Assembly (NCBI RefSeq): GCF_040807025.1
Contig: NC_090944.1
Location: 113,026,238-113,090,237, forward strand
Length of the DNA stretch: 64,000 bases
Direction: 5' to 3'
Source of the DNA: Struthio camelus
Lineage: Eukaryota > Chordata > Aves > Struthioniformes > Struthionidae
The notes under the pieces: model-generated
Seen by the model: only the letters and a program-made list of their open reading frames with translations
What the model was told of the DNA's origin: nothing
Database searches by the model: none
Shown: one piece after another, positions 38,401-51,800 of the stretch
How positions within the stretch are numbered: position 1 is the stretch's first letter
Layout of the letters: every line of letters begins with the position of its first letter
Translations under genes and position numbers: made by a program

Positions 38401-41400
38401 CCTCTCATTGATAGCCAGGCAGATTCAATCTGGGCTAGCCTGACACAGGTAGTGCCAAGTTACTTGTCGAACAGTTTAAAAGTTTGGTTTCGCTATTTCC
38501 TGCGCCTCTGGCAAATGCTCGTGTTTTGTTTCTGTGTTAACTCCCTAGTTAGTCTCCACAAAGCACTTTGTAATTTGAATAGCTATTGCTACACCTTCAG
38601 GAGCCAAACTTTGCCCTTGCCCGTGTATTGTGGAAGCTAATAGAGCTGGGTGACTGACAGTGCTCGCTCTTGTTTATGGGGGGAGCACAGCAGGAGATGC
38701 TTAGTTGTAAATTCTGGGTAATGGCTCCCTATGTGTGAGCCCGAGAACCGGGCTGAGCTGCTTGCAAGTAGGTGTTCCTGCACGTTTGGCATCTCAGTGC
38801 GTTCTCCCTCCTTGCTGAACGTCCTGATTTCGTTTGTTCTGCTTCCCCTTGGACTCTGCTGTCTGCCTTTCCTCCGAGAAGCTTATTGGAGGCACACCGT
38901 GAGGGAGTCGGAAGCTAGGGGCCTGTTCCAAAATAAAATGCATGCCTTGGCTGTATGGCACAGATCCGTCTGTCGGATCAGGTTTTTGTCACGTAGGCAT
39001 AGCCAGCTGGTGATTTTTTTTGGAGGGAAGGAAACTGTTATTTCCTTTTGATTGTCAGGAGGCCCAGCAGGGGCAGGTCTGAGTCAAAATAATTACTTAA
39101 TGTAGTCAAATGTGGATGTTTGTATTTTATGTGCTGTTCTGCTGTGTTGGTCTGCACAGGTACTGATGCTGGTGCCCTTCCGGGAATGTGCTTTGCGTAT
39201 TGTGCACATTTTCATCAGTCTTCTTGAAGTGAACAGTGAAAGAAAAATAGATGTAAGTAATAAAAAGCGCTTCAAAGGGGAGTTTGGTTCTGACCCAGAA
39301 GAGAGGCCTCCCAACCTGAAGAGACCTGAAGATTATGAAGCTGTCTTTGCTGGCAACATTGATGACCATTTCAGAATTGGTAATGACTACTAAACAAATC
39401 GTCTTTCACTTGTAAAGAAGCCAGAGGTAGTCTAAACTAGTTTTTCCTGAATGGCTGAAAGCCATCAGGGCTGGAAGTTCCAGTCAGACTCTACGTTCTG
39501 AAGTATTTATGCCTTTTTTGGATTGGCAGCTTGGATATTTCTGAAAATATTCCCTGCCTTGCCAAAACTTAAGAGGAAATGGGGAAGTAATGATTTTTCA
39601 CATCAAGGGTCACTTAAAAATCCAGTGATTGCTTTATGGTGGCAGGACTGCCCACATCTCATTTTAAACAGGATAGTCTTGATTATGCAAAAAAACTTTT
39701 ACGTTATTTAAAAAAAAAACTTTCAGGTCAAATGAGTTTGTTCACAATGTATCACGTAATCAGTAAAAACTGGAACAAAATCTGAAGTTTGGTACCGAGC
39801 AAAGCAATTTTCTACTGTATTGCCCATGGTTTTCATAGATGCAGAGGGATAACCAACAACTAGGACTGCTGAATGAGTAGCAAATTTAAGACTTTTTCAT
39901 ACTATTATAATTTCATGCTGGTTTGGTAACTCAGTATGCAGAGAATTAGCTAGTGCCTTTGTCGCTGGAGCTGCCAAGATGAGTAGGCAGTTTTTCCAAC
40001 TTCTCTTGACGGATAAGAGGCTCTTGAAATTATTGCCCCTTGAAAGATAAATTGGCATTGCAAGAGATTTAATGATATAGTGGAGAATGCAAGCAGTTTC
40101 TACTCGGTCTTTCTTCCTTTCCCAGTGAATATCTGTCTTGCTGAGACCATCTTACTTCCTGTAGCAGAATAACTTTCCTTTCAATCCCTTCCCATACTAC
40201 AATCTGCTTGATCCATTTGCTAGGTGTGAAGAAGTGCTTGAAGAAACTTTTAGTGCTGTTGCTTGCAAAAGCAAGTCATAGAAGCAGTAGAATTATTCTT
40301 TCTTATTGTGCCTCACACCTGTTACTTCAGCAGAAAAAATCTAATTTAAAGTGCATTTATTATGCATTACTAAAGTCACCCTTTCACATTCTTAAACCAA
40401 AAAAAAAAAAAAGAACTTGATGTTAAATTTAAATTCTGTATATGCTGACATGTTCTGCAACCAGTGGTATCTTCTTCTTGGAGATTGAGCCAGTTGTGAC
40501 AATTTCTTAAAATTTTTATCATTGGATTAAATAAAATAGCAGGAGACGTCGCTATTGATGTCTGCGTGAAATTCTTGAAAGTACCTTCAATTGTGCCCAT
40601 GCTAGCTTTGCTCTGCACAGACAGTGGAGGGAAGGTAAACACACCTATGCTGGGCAGATTGCAGTGGATGGTTCGCATATGATCCCAACCATCTGGATTT
40701 TAAAATTAGAAAACTCTGCGTTCCAGCAATGCTGCCGTGCAATCGTGGCAGAGGTAATGAACTTGTTTGCTTCCTTTCTTTTTCTTTTTTTCTTTAGCAT
40801 AAGATATGACACGCAAGCCAGTTTGACCTACGTACTGTATCATTCTGCATGAGAAGCAATACGTTTCCTGGCATCACGTTTCCTGAGAGAGTGCAAGATC
40901 TTATGCTTTCAGTCTTTGTAATGTCAAGAACCTTTTCCTTTGCATTTTAGTAATGACTCTTGTGGCCCTGTGAACGAAAGCATTCTATTTTCAAGAGATC
41001 TTCACTGAATCTTTCATGACAGATTAAGATGACAGTTATTACAGGACATAATGGCAAAGATCGAAGCCCAGAAATCAGGGTGGAACAGTTAATCATTTCT
41101 GGGAGTTTTCTTGTTTGTTTTTGTTTGTTTTTACATCTTCAACCCTCTTCTCCCCACCCCCGCACCCACCCCCCAGCCGAAAGTCAAGAAAAACCTGTTT
41201 CAGTTCAAAAACATCGTTTGGGCTATGAACAATTTAGAAAAAAGTGCTACTGAAAGAGTTTGAACTTTGTGAAAATCTGCCAAATGCTTGTCAAATGCAA
41301 TAATGTGGGGATGGGGTTTAGGGGGAACAGGGGGAAGGGAGAGCACATTTTCAGCGCAAAATAAGGGTTTTGGCTAGATTGGTTTTGTTCAGCTTTTAGT

Positions 41401-44400
41401 ATGTGTGAAGGGAGAGGAAATGTAGGAGTTATTCTTACAGAAGCCTCTGGAAGAAAATAAGTTGGTGACTGACCTTGACTAAAACAATGTTGTTGGCTTT
41501 TATTGGACAGGGGTTGCAATTCTTCAAAAGAGTATGAGGTTGTATGCACCATTTTACTCATCAGATATCATCATTGCCTCTCCCCTTGGTATGAGAACTA
41601 TTATTGGCGCAGAGGGGGAGAAGAAGAGAGATTTTGATTTTCTGTCATCAATAGAAATTCTTATAATTGATCAAGCAGATATCTACCTGATGCAGAATTG
41701 GGAGCATGTTCTGGTGGGTTTTTGCATGTGTATTATTTTTATGTTGTACTGTATCTTGTTATTCTGATGTACGTTTTTTCTAGCAGTGAACAGTACTGGT
41801 ATTTTCTTGCTAGCTATCTTCCAGATACATATGTTTCCCTTCCCTCCCTTCAGCCTGATGTTTTCTCATACTAAGAATAATCTACCTGCAGATTTTGGTA
41901 GTATTCAAGCACCTATTCTCTGTAAATCTTAGTATTTGGTGCTTTAGGGGCATATTTCATCAGATTTTTTTTTTTTTATACAGTTTTAGTTATCTTGCAG
42001 GATGAGATAATGATGATTCCTTTAATCACGTCTGGGAGAAAATATGCCAGTTGTCTGCCAGTCTCAGTCAGACTGCGGCCGTGTGAGAAATTTGTACAGC
42101 CTAATACAGGCTCCCCCAGAAGGCAATGGGAGCTGCTGCTTGCCTCCATTGACTATAGAGGGATATAAGCATTAGTCATGTCCTAACTTAAACAGTATGA
42201 AAGCTTTTCTGTATGCGTAATGACAATATAGTTCTAGGATTTGGATAGTATGGGGTAAAATCTTGACTTCTTTGAAAATGTTTATTAACCAGATTAAAGG
42301 TTTCTTTTCACATTAAAACACCCCTGAGCGTACCTGAGCAAGGCAAGTTAACAGCATGATGATATTGTAGGTCTTGAATGAGTCCAGAAGGTGTCTTGTT
42401 TCCTGGGGAGTCCTAGGAAGGGTATGTGAGCCTGCTTGATATCCAAAGAACAGGTCCTGGAGCTTGTTTCCTGTTTTTCTTCTGGGTGCAAGTGCCTGCC
42501 ACACAGCAGCCTAGACATCACTGAGGCCCAAAAGCAGTGAATTTCTTCACTTGTACCCAAACTCTCCCTGAGTGGAGTGAGAAGTGGACTTAAGCTTTCT
42601 CAGGGGAATAGGCCCAAGGTTCCTGAGGCAGTCTTGAATATAAACAAACAAAAAGCCCCAGTGTACTTGCCCTATGGGAGAAAATTGGAAGCTAAGATAG
42701 TATTGTAATGGCTGACCAAAGAGATGTGATTTTATTCCACAGAACTTAAAACTACCATAAACTACTCTTGCTGTGGTCAGTTAATTCCAGTCATGTCTTG
42801 GGAGGTCACTACTGTGTTATGTTTTGTGCTGTCTTGCTCATCCCTGCCCACTTTTATGCTGCAATCAAGGCTTTTGCAGTGTGGGTACAATGGTATCAGT
42901 CTGTACTGGTGTATTTTCATTTGTGTAGCACCTGATGAAGCACATCAACCTCCTGCCTTTGGATTCCCATGGAGTAGACTTCTCCCGAGTGCGTATGCTG
43001 AATCTCAATAACTGGTCTAAGTACTACCGTCAGACACTGCTCTTCAGTGCTCTTCACAATCCCCAGATAAACTCCATCTTCAGCAAGCACTGCTTCAATT
43101 ACACGGGGCAGGTGAGTTCACATACAGGCCATCGCTTGAATGCTGGTGTAATGGAGGGGGAGAGGAGTAGAAAATCCAACACGTGGAAGCGTTCCATCTT
43201 CAGTTGTACAAAAGCTTTCACTTTCTGGGTGCCAGCAGGTTCCATTATCCAAGTATTTCAGTTTGAATCTCTGTGATGATGCACAACAGTCTCTGATGCT
43301 GTGACAAAAATTTAAAGAGCTACTCTTTTTGTAGCAGTACTTATTTGATCCGTTTGTTTCATGAGTAACAGCTTTGTGTCAGAAATCAGTTTCTGTTTGT
43401 TCATAATTTTACATGCTTACGTCAATTATCTTGTTTTATTTATTTTTGTTGTTAAGTGAAGAGTTTTCTTGCTTCCTTTATTTCCTAATGGAAAAAAAAG
43501 GAAACAAAAATACTTGTTGCTTCTGAGAGAAGTAGAGGAAGTGAAAACTTGAGTTTTCAATCTGAAGTGTATGAAAGGCAGGACATAAGCAGTGGTCATG
43601 TGCATTTAACAGATTTGTTATGTGTATATGTGTGAATATAGCTTTGTTTTTTAAAAGTAGTCTTGTGTGTTGCCTGAAGATATAAGTCACTAGTTGAAAG
43701 CTGACTAGCGTGTGGATGCCTTTTAAATACTGCTTCCGTAAGTGTCCTATTTTCTTCTTGCAGGTAGCTGTCCGAAACATACCACAGGTTGGCTCCATTA
43801 GCCATGTTGTAGTACAGCTTCCTCATGTTTTCCGGAGGCTAGAAGCTGACAACTTAACTTCTGTAATAGATGCAAGGTACTCTGCGTTGCAAACTCTTCT
43901 TCTGTGCCTCAATGACTGCAAATTCAGATGTGCTTAGCTAGTTGAGCGTACTGCTTCCTGCTGAGTACAAGACCAGCATGATCTCAGAACAGAAGCGTGC
44001 TCTCATTAGTCTTCAGGTGTGGGTTGGGCGCTGGTGGAAGTGTGTGCTGTTGGAGGAGAATGCGAACTTCTTGCGAAAGGCCCTGGAGAATAAAGACTGG
44101 GGAAAGAAATACCAGTCTGTCATATCTTTGTAGTAGCGATATAGCCTTTGCTTTTCATCTAGTACAAGCATAGAAATCCTAAGAAGTTAAAGTACCAAAG
44201 TATACTCAAGAAAATGCTCAGTGGTCTCTCATGTCTGACATTTCTGTTTGGTGAGATCATATCAGTACTGGAAAGCTGAGTGTTAAATTCTGGATAAAAC
44301 ATATGTGTATTCTTGTCCCAGATTTCAGTTCTTCATTGACAAAGTTTTGCCCGAGTACCGTGATGCCATCATGTCACACACACTCATATATGTTCCATCA

Positions 44401-45617
44401 TATTTTGACTACGTACGTCTTCGAAATTACTTCAAGAAAGAGGAGTTGAATTTTGTTCACATCTGCGAATACACTAAGAAGGCTGGCATCTGCAGAGCAA
44501 GACGTTTCTTCCTTAAGGGAGACAGGCAATTCTTACTGCTCACTGAGCGCTTCCACTTCTACAAAAGGTGAACTGTGGGCTGAACTCTCTTCTGAGAGGC
44601 ATGTGTGCTGTTTTGGAGGTAGAATCTGGTATTAGTCATAGATGGGCTATATTGCTTTCTGAACCAGTTGGATCTTTCTGGGGACTTTGACTGAAGTAAG
44701 AGTTTTTTAGATTACTTTCTTTATTTATTTTTAGACTGTCAGCAGTCCCTTGCAGAGCTTCTAATGCTTTGATATGCTCAGGGCTTTATTCAGGAATATA
44801 AGTACTGCCAAGTTCCACTGATGTCAGGAGAGTACAATCTATCCTGCAAAATGGAATTTCTTGTGCCTTTTATTAGTGTTCATCTGTGCCGCCATAATTA
44901 CATAACATCTCAAAAAGGATATGGAATTAGTTTCATAATATGATATGGTAAGCCAATAAAACTTGGAAAATTTGCTACAGCCTGACTGGAGCTGTTTGAA
45001 AGTTCCTAATGGAACTTTTTTTTTTTTTTCTATTAGCAGATTCTTTTGTCAGATATGAAACGTTTCAGAAGCCTCAACCTGATCAGGCTTCGCTGTGTTA
45101 AAGTCCAAGGCAAAGAGGCTGAATTCTGTAGAAACTGATAGTACTTTAGAGAAAGTCCCAGTGCCTGGCAGCACTAGAGCTCTTAATTCTGCATCTGTGG
45201 CAAATCTAGTCTTCTGTCCATGATGCAGAGTTTGTCAAGTTGAGCTAATGACTCTAATGTGCACTGATATTGATGGAAATTGGGAGAACTGAGATAGGAT
45301 TGATTGTAACTTGCACGTTTTGTAGAAATTTGCAGGACAAAACGTGATTTGTTTGTCTTTTCTACTGCAGGTACACAATAAAAGGCATTAGAAACCTCAT
45401 TTTCTACGAGTTACCAACCTATTCCCACTTCTACAGTGAGATCTGTAATATGATGAAGGCCACAGACAATGGAATGGATGCCACTTGGACCTGTACTGTC
45501 CTCTACTCTAAGTATGATGCTCAGAAATTGGCTGCTGTTGTTGGCATAGATCGCACAGCTCAGATGCTACAGTCCAAGAAAAACGTGCACCTCTTCATTA
45601 CAGGAGAAAATGAATAA
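29102..45617 (+). CDS. UTP25: UTP25 (DIEXF/digestive-organ expansion factor), U3 snoRNP-associated rRNA-processing factor
   Basis: UTP25 is a nucleolar small-subunit processome component needed for early 18S rRNA cleavages; the zebrafish orthologue Def acts in digestive-organ growth through p53. Exons: 29102-29202, 30792-30831, 32490-32739, 33461-33667, 35864-35952, 37238-37648, 39160-39379, 41511-41713, 42929-43111, 43764-43876, 44322-44567 and 45371-45617. All borders are AG/GT and phases join, giving 2310 bases (769 residues plus stop), close to the human length. The N-terminus is basic ([20 protein letters not shown]). Residues about 48-200 are a Ser/Glu/Asp-rich acidic region. The rest is the conserved DEAD-box-like fold: [20 protein letters not shown], a VLMLVPFRE motif Ia analogue, IIIASPLG, and [14 protein letters not shown], with DQAD (about 493-496) replacing DEAD. 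No Walker A GKT is present, as known for this family. The C-terminus ends in LFITGENE. Confidence 0.97.
29214..29231 (+). other. G-run next to the first 5' splice site of UTP25
   Basis: Two runs of eight and nine G separated by one A, starting 12 bases after the exon 1 boundary (donor gtgagt at 29203). The two runs could supply the four G tracts of a quadruplex, and G runs beside 5' splice sites can affect splicing. Confidence 0.85.
33334..33402 (+). CDS. UTP25: candidate optional exon of UTP25
   Basis: A 69-base segment in intron 3 with acceptor 'gtttttggatag' and donor GATA/gtaact. It enters and leaves in phase 1, the same as the flanking exons, so it can be included or skipped without breaking the frame. 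It would insert 23 residues, reading [18 protein letters not shown] then EVAID, into the acidic region. Charged, unstructured composition matches its surroundings. A rival donor at CAAGAG/gtagct would break phase. Confidence 0.35.
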
Positions 45618-45842
45618 GCAATATTGCAAACTAGAGCGTTCCATGAACCTGAATTTGCTCCTAATGTACTTTTTGATGTTGCTTTTTAAATAATTGTTAG
45701 ACGTTTTAGTCCTTTTACTAACTATCTTGTTGAAATAATTCTTTATAGTATTAATTTTATACTTCAGTTCTCTTTTCAGTCCAACAAGGAAAGGGAAAAT
45801 GCCATTCAAGGAAGCAGGGGGTGGCAGATTTCTCTGTATGTA

Positions 45843-45848
45843 AATAAA
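45843..45848 (+). promoter_or_regulatory. poly(A) signal AATAAA, UTP25
   Basis: Canonical hexamer within 'tatgtaaataaaatcaagcc', 226 bases after the UTP25 stop codon, implying a short 3'UTR ending near 45865. Confidence 0.75.
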
Positions 45849-45869
45849 ATCAAGCCACTCTTCGTTATA

Positions 45870-48800
45870 TGTTGAAAAACTCACTGTTTGGTCAAGATCT
45901 GTGGTGTTAAAATACCTTTTGATTTGGTTGTTGCACTTCATTTTCAGGTATAGCAAACTCGCCTCCTTTCATCAAAGGCAAACTTTTTCTTTTAATTTAG
46001 GGAAAAATGTGCCCACTTATTGAGGCAGTGGTTATTATGTAAGGGAGGTGTAGATAAAGCCTCAGCAACCCGCACATATTGTTGAATGAATGGTTTAATT
46101 TGCCTTTACTTGGCTGATGAATGTGCTGGGGTGTGGACTGTGGTTTTCTATTTTCCTCGAGTGGCCTAAATATCTCTGCCTGCTATTTACAACACTCATT
46201 TTGGTCCCACAGGCTGGTCAGTTTTAGTGAGGATAGATTTTTTTTTTTTTTCCCCCCCAAAAGGGTTGGAAAATGAATTAAATTTGATAGGCAGAAGAGC
46301 CCAGCCTTATCTAGCCTCAGGATTATCAAAGCAGTGCTGTGCAACGCAAAACTGATGCAGTAGCAAATACCTGTTATCTCCCCAGATACCTGCGTTATGT
46401 GTGGTTTTTTTTTTTTTTCCTACTGCCCTTAATCATTGCTTGCAGAGAGCATGAAAGTGTCATTGTGCTGCCTCTCGTTTCTTTTTTTCTCCTCCTAAGA
46501 AGCTAAGTGTCATTTAAAAGGAGGTAGAAGTAGGGATTAATTTCTGTACGCGTGTGCTAGAAGTGCTGGGGGACGGTTCTGCAGAGGGGGCTGATGAGAC
46601 CTGTGAGAGCCCAAATGCAAGACAGAAATATCTGCGCTGGGATAAGCTTTGAGGAAATTCTCATCTTGGGGGGATGGGGCAAGGCTTGAGGAAAATATAC
46701 CCAAGGGAAATAAACTCCTCAAGTAAATGTACAAGCATATAACTTTAGCCAATTTTTTTAAATTCTATTCATGATTCCTGTATTTCTCAGAGGCTGTGAA
46801 CTCATATGGTAATTGCACTCCTCAAATCATTTAGCAGATGTGCAAATTCATGTAGTTCCTTGCTTTCTGTTTTAATAGATGATGTCTGTTAGTTTTAAAC
46901 ATCTCTATTATGCGCATAAGAATTAAAAGCCAGTCACGGCAAAGTTGTCTTTTTCAATATCTGACATACTGCACAGGCAACAGGAGCAGCAAACAAGGCT
47001 TTTCTTGTATGGCAAAGGATTGATGTGGGAGAACTGTGGATGTGCATATAAAAGCAGACACACAAAATAGGATTAAGGATTTGTCTTCCCACATCAGCTG
47101 TACTTATCACAGATGAATAGCAGCTGACCTCTGAAAAAGCTAAAGTGGGATAGCTACTTAGGGAGATAAAAATGATGCAGTGCAGCTACTGTTTTAAAGA
47201 GGCAGCGAGAGTATTGTGCCAGAATCTTAACTGTGTAAGTTGCTGGCCCACTCGATAGTGGGACTGAGCTATGAACTGGATATGGGATTTGGTCATGTTT
47301 AAAATTTCTTTGCGGCCTTTACAATTTTTTTTTTTTTTTAAACCCTGCTGGAGTTCACAGACCCTGCAAAGATGCATGTTGGCAGTAAGGGCTGCAGTGT
47401 TGGTGTGGGAATGGGTGGCCGAGGACACGGGGATGAGGTGGGAGCTCTGTGGGCTGGTGTTGCTAACGCTGCTCTGCATCTTTAAATTCTACAGCCTACA
47501 CCCGTGGCTCTCTGGCAGCTTGTATCATCTAGAAAGAACAGGGAATTCCACTGTGGAAAACCAGTTAGCTGTATTGCCTCACGTCAGGGCTGCTTGAGGG
47601 GAGAGATGCTGTCTGGTCTCCACTCAGTTACTCTGATTTCAACACCATTAAAGCAATGGTCCTATGAACTGAGTTGGCAGTAGTTTATTTAGCCGTAGAT
47701 CCAAAGACAGTGAGATGCTCTTGGATGGCTAGAAGAAGCAGTGACGTGTTTCTTCAGGGCTTGTCTCTGGTGGCGCTCGGCACCCTCAGCCCTGGTTTAC
47801 TGTGAAACCAATTGGTAGGTATCGAGAGCTTTCCACATCTGGTGGGATTTAGGTGCTACTGGACTATAAATATTGGTAATGACTTTGTCTAGTTGGGCCT
47901 TCAGAACCTACAAGGATGGATGTTGCCCCAGCCTGGGTTTGTATTATGCCCTATGATGTGGGTGCTTTCTGGCCTGTTAAATGTAGATGCTAAAAGCAGG
48001 TAAGAGATTTGGATCCCTTATTCACAGCATAGAAGAGAAGCTTTAGCCACCTGCTTCATTAGTATATTCCCTTTATTGGGGATTCAGATGTGAAACAAAC
48101 ATTGCTTTCAGCATCTCCTGTCTCTCAGGAAGCCTTAATAATTGATGACCAAAAGAAAGACATGTTTAAATACCTGTCTCTATAGGAATATTGTCCTTTC
48201 AGTTAAAGAGTTATGTTATAATGGATTCTTTTTTCACTAGTAAAACCTAATCAGGACGATAGGTTTGTTATGCTTTGTTGATCCTTTCAAAGATGACAAA
48301 AAGCATATTGTCGTGTGCAAATGTTGCTGTAGGATAGGAACCAGCCTTCTCCTGACTGAATTAATATGGAGGAGGGAGCGAAAGGTGACTTGGGATGGTC
48401 TGTCCACAGAGCTGGGAAAGTGCCTGCTGTGAGGAGAATGATTAGCAGTCATTTGGAAACAGAGGACAAATCGTGTGAGATAAAACGGGAGCGTTCTTAT
48501 TAACAGCAGTGGAATTAACAATTATTTTACAGTCTCTCTCACACACACTGCCAGAGTTTGTAAGCTCACATTAGTCATGCTCTTGTGGCCTCAAATCCAG
48601 GAGTTCATCTCTAGGTTTTTTCTTATTTGGACCTGGTAGCTAACCACGTCTGATGGAGTGGTTTGCTTTCAGCAGGGTTTTCAGAAAGCCTGTCCACGAA
48701 AGTCTATGCGATGGGTGTAAGAGGAGACTGAGCAAAGAAGAAGAGGTCTGAGAAGAAGCACAGGACCGCAGTTGCTGTCTTGGCAGAGCTGCTGGGTGGC

Positions 48801-51800
48801 TGAACTGCGTAGGCAAGCAGGGCAGCCCCTTGCCGTGTCGCCGGCCTCTTGTTGCTGGCCTGAAGACCTGCAGCAGGCCCGCAGAGGGGGCTTGCCCACA
48901 AAGAGAAGGATTCCTCCTTCGTGGTCTGTTCAAACTGCTCCCTGAAACATGCAGTAGGAGGAAGCAGACAGCCTTCCACTCTCCTGGAGAGCCCGGGCAG
49001 CGTTTTTTCCCATAGAGAAAGTGAGGTGCTGGTACACAGACAGGCCCCCAGTGCTGGCAGACTGCGCCATGCAACAGCCTAGGGACTAACAGGACTGGAA
49101 GGGCACAAAGCCGGAAGAAATCCCTGCCAGACACTATATACTGTGTCTCAGATATTTGTATTTTTGTGGCCCAGCTCGCATCCTGGTCAACAGGATACTT
49201 TTGCCCATGTTAGGTCCAAGACTATTCAGTCCCTGTGGCTTTAAATCTTTGCCCTCTGTGCTGAGCTTGACAGTAGAAGGTAGTTAGCACAGGGATGGTT
49301 ACCCATCAGCTTCTCCTTTGTGGCTGTGCCCAGGGACTTGGGCTGAGGCCATCAACTCTTAAAAGGAAAAACAGCAAACAGATTTGAGCTGCTACTGTGA
49401 ACCAGCTACCTGAAATGGAGAGGTTAAAATAGCCATAGCACTGAGTGGTAGTCAAGAAATAAGTATTTAATACATAAAAGAGATTCAGAAATCTTCAGTA
49501 AAGGACGTGACAAGAGATCAAGGTAAGACACAAGGAAACACCACCGCACAGAACAAAAATAATAAGATAGCATAATTACATCACTGTAACTGAAAGCAGA
49601 AATTTGGTGTTAGTCTTTCAGATAAAACAGCAAAACCACACTAAAGTCTTATGTGCTTCATGTGACATTATAGTTCCTGGGTCAAACCCTTGCTGCTGAT
49701 ACTGGCACAGATCTAGAGAGATGTTGCTGAAATTGCTAAAATTGAATATTATCAGCATGTTGTAAGGTCTGTTATTAGTGCCTCCTTTACACGCTTATAA
49801 AAAGGGAATTTGGTAGCAGGGGCCCTAACTGAAAAACTGTTGCCAGTACCTTATTATTACTAGGTATTAGGCAGTGATCTCCATGTTATTTCCTTGTCTT
49901 GGGTGTCAGGTTTCAGACTTCCTTGCTATTTAATTAATAGGTTAGTAAAGAATGAATATTTAGCTTTAACTGTGCATTTTTTTAATCAAAGCAGGAAAAA
50001 CTGAATCAGTTTTGTATCAAGTCAGTTTTGTATCATGAGCACAGGCTTACAATGGATAAATAAGAACCGGTTCATACACTTTATTTGCATCCAGTTCACA
50101 CAGTTTTACAAAGCCTTTGAGGAGTTCCTTATTCAAAGGCTTCTAAAGAAACTAAACATCCGGTAAGGCTGGAAGTATCATAGCAGAACATCACAGCAAA
50201 GGGTTAAGAGCAGGTTATTTCAGTGCTAACTCCTCTCCTGACCATCCCTATATCGTGAACTGTAATTTAAATTTCCCTCTGCAGTGTTATTCTAGTCCTG
50301 GGCACTCCCTTCTATTCGTTAGCTCAATCACACCATTGGCACTGTTTCAGCCTGGGGAGGAATTTGAAGGGAGGGGAGCACACCTGAATGAAGGCCTTGC
50401 CACTGTTTGGAGCTGTGGCCAGCAGGTAGATAGATGTATGTCGAGAAAGATCATTTGGTGCCTCAAGAAATGAGTGGTGAAAGGGCCAGGAGGAAGAAGA
50501 AAAGTGTCCTACACTGGTCTTCTAGAAGACCTCCTCCCTGTGACCTCCTCTGGAGCAGCCAATGTTGATAGAAAATTTGAGTAGGTGGGGATTAATCCGG
50601 ATTTTCTGGCAATTCCATTTGTGTTTCTCAGACATCAGTGAACACAGCGCAATTACTTAAAGGCTAAAATCATCTCCTCCTAAACATGGCCTCACTCCTT
50701 CCCTATAATAACTAGCATGTCTAGTTTTGTGAAAAAGTAGCAAGATGTTTAAAGGCTATCATTAAATTAACTCAAATACAATGCAGGTATGTAGCTTAAT
50801 TTATTGCTGCTCTGCTGTTTGTTGCGCTCTGCTAGAGTAGGGGAACATTCAGTGCTAATGAACATAATCTCCTTCTGCTGCTCCATTTCTTTCAAGTTGC
50901 CTTGTAGTTTAGTTCTGGCTTCTTGTCTCCAGTGTTGGTATTGTGAGCAGAGCAGAGGCTGATAAAATGCAGCTAAAAAAGGAAGAAGCCTTGAAGGAAT
51001 AAATTAGTGTCTGAATTAATTCCTCTTACAAGCTGAAAGCTTTCCAATAACTTCAGAGGCTGTTTGCTGGAGCGCAGAGGAAGGAAAGATTATTCAGAGA
51101 TGTTCGTTGCGGTGCAGCAGCAGTCGGAGCGCTTGCAAGCTGGGGAAGGAGCTTGCTGCTGTGTGTGCGTTTGGTGGGATTTGCCGAAGGGAAATGGCAT
51201 GAGCTAGGCCACTGTGTCAGTCGCCGTGGTCAGGAAGAACTGAAACAGATGTCAGAGCGCAGCAAGAGCTTGTTTCCAAAGAGGTATGTCCGAATGATGG
51301 AGCTCGAAATCTGAGTGCCTAAATGTACCACACAAGTTACTTCCAAGTGGGAAAATATACTAGGGAAAGTTTCTATTATAGTTACTGTAAGAGGGCTCAG
51401 AGTAACGATAGTACTGCAAGCACCAGGGAATGGGATGTTTCTAACAGCACAGAAATGGTCATTAGTGTAGGCATAAAGTGAGCAAGACAGTTTGACCTAA
51501 GCTGCAAGGTACAGATTGCCCATGTCCGTTTTCCCAATGTGGAAAAACTTGACCCCAGGAATTTTGCTATACCTTCTTTTAGAGATACAGGATAGGTAGA
51601 GAATGGAGTGAAGTTAGATCCTTCCCCCCCCCCCCACCCCTCCCCAAAAAACTTTACATGAGGCAAAGTGTGCAATTCCCTTTTTTCAATCAGATGCAGC
51701 GGGGCATGTTTTCCTTCTGTTGAAACATGCTGAAGAGAGGCAAACAGGGAAGGTTCTCTCTCCTCAGGAAAGGTGTGGGATCAGAGCTTGGCACTGGAGG

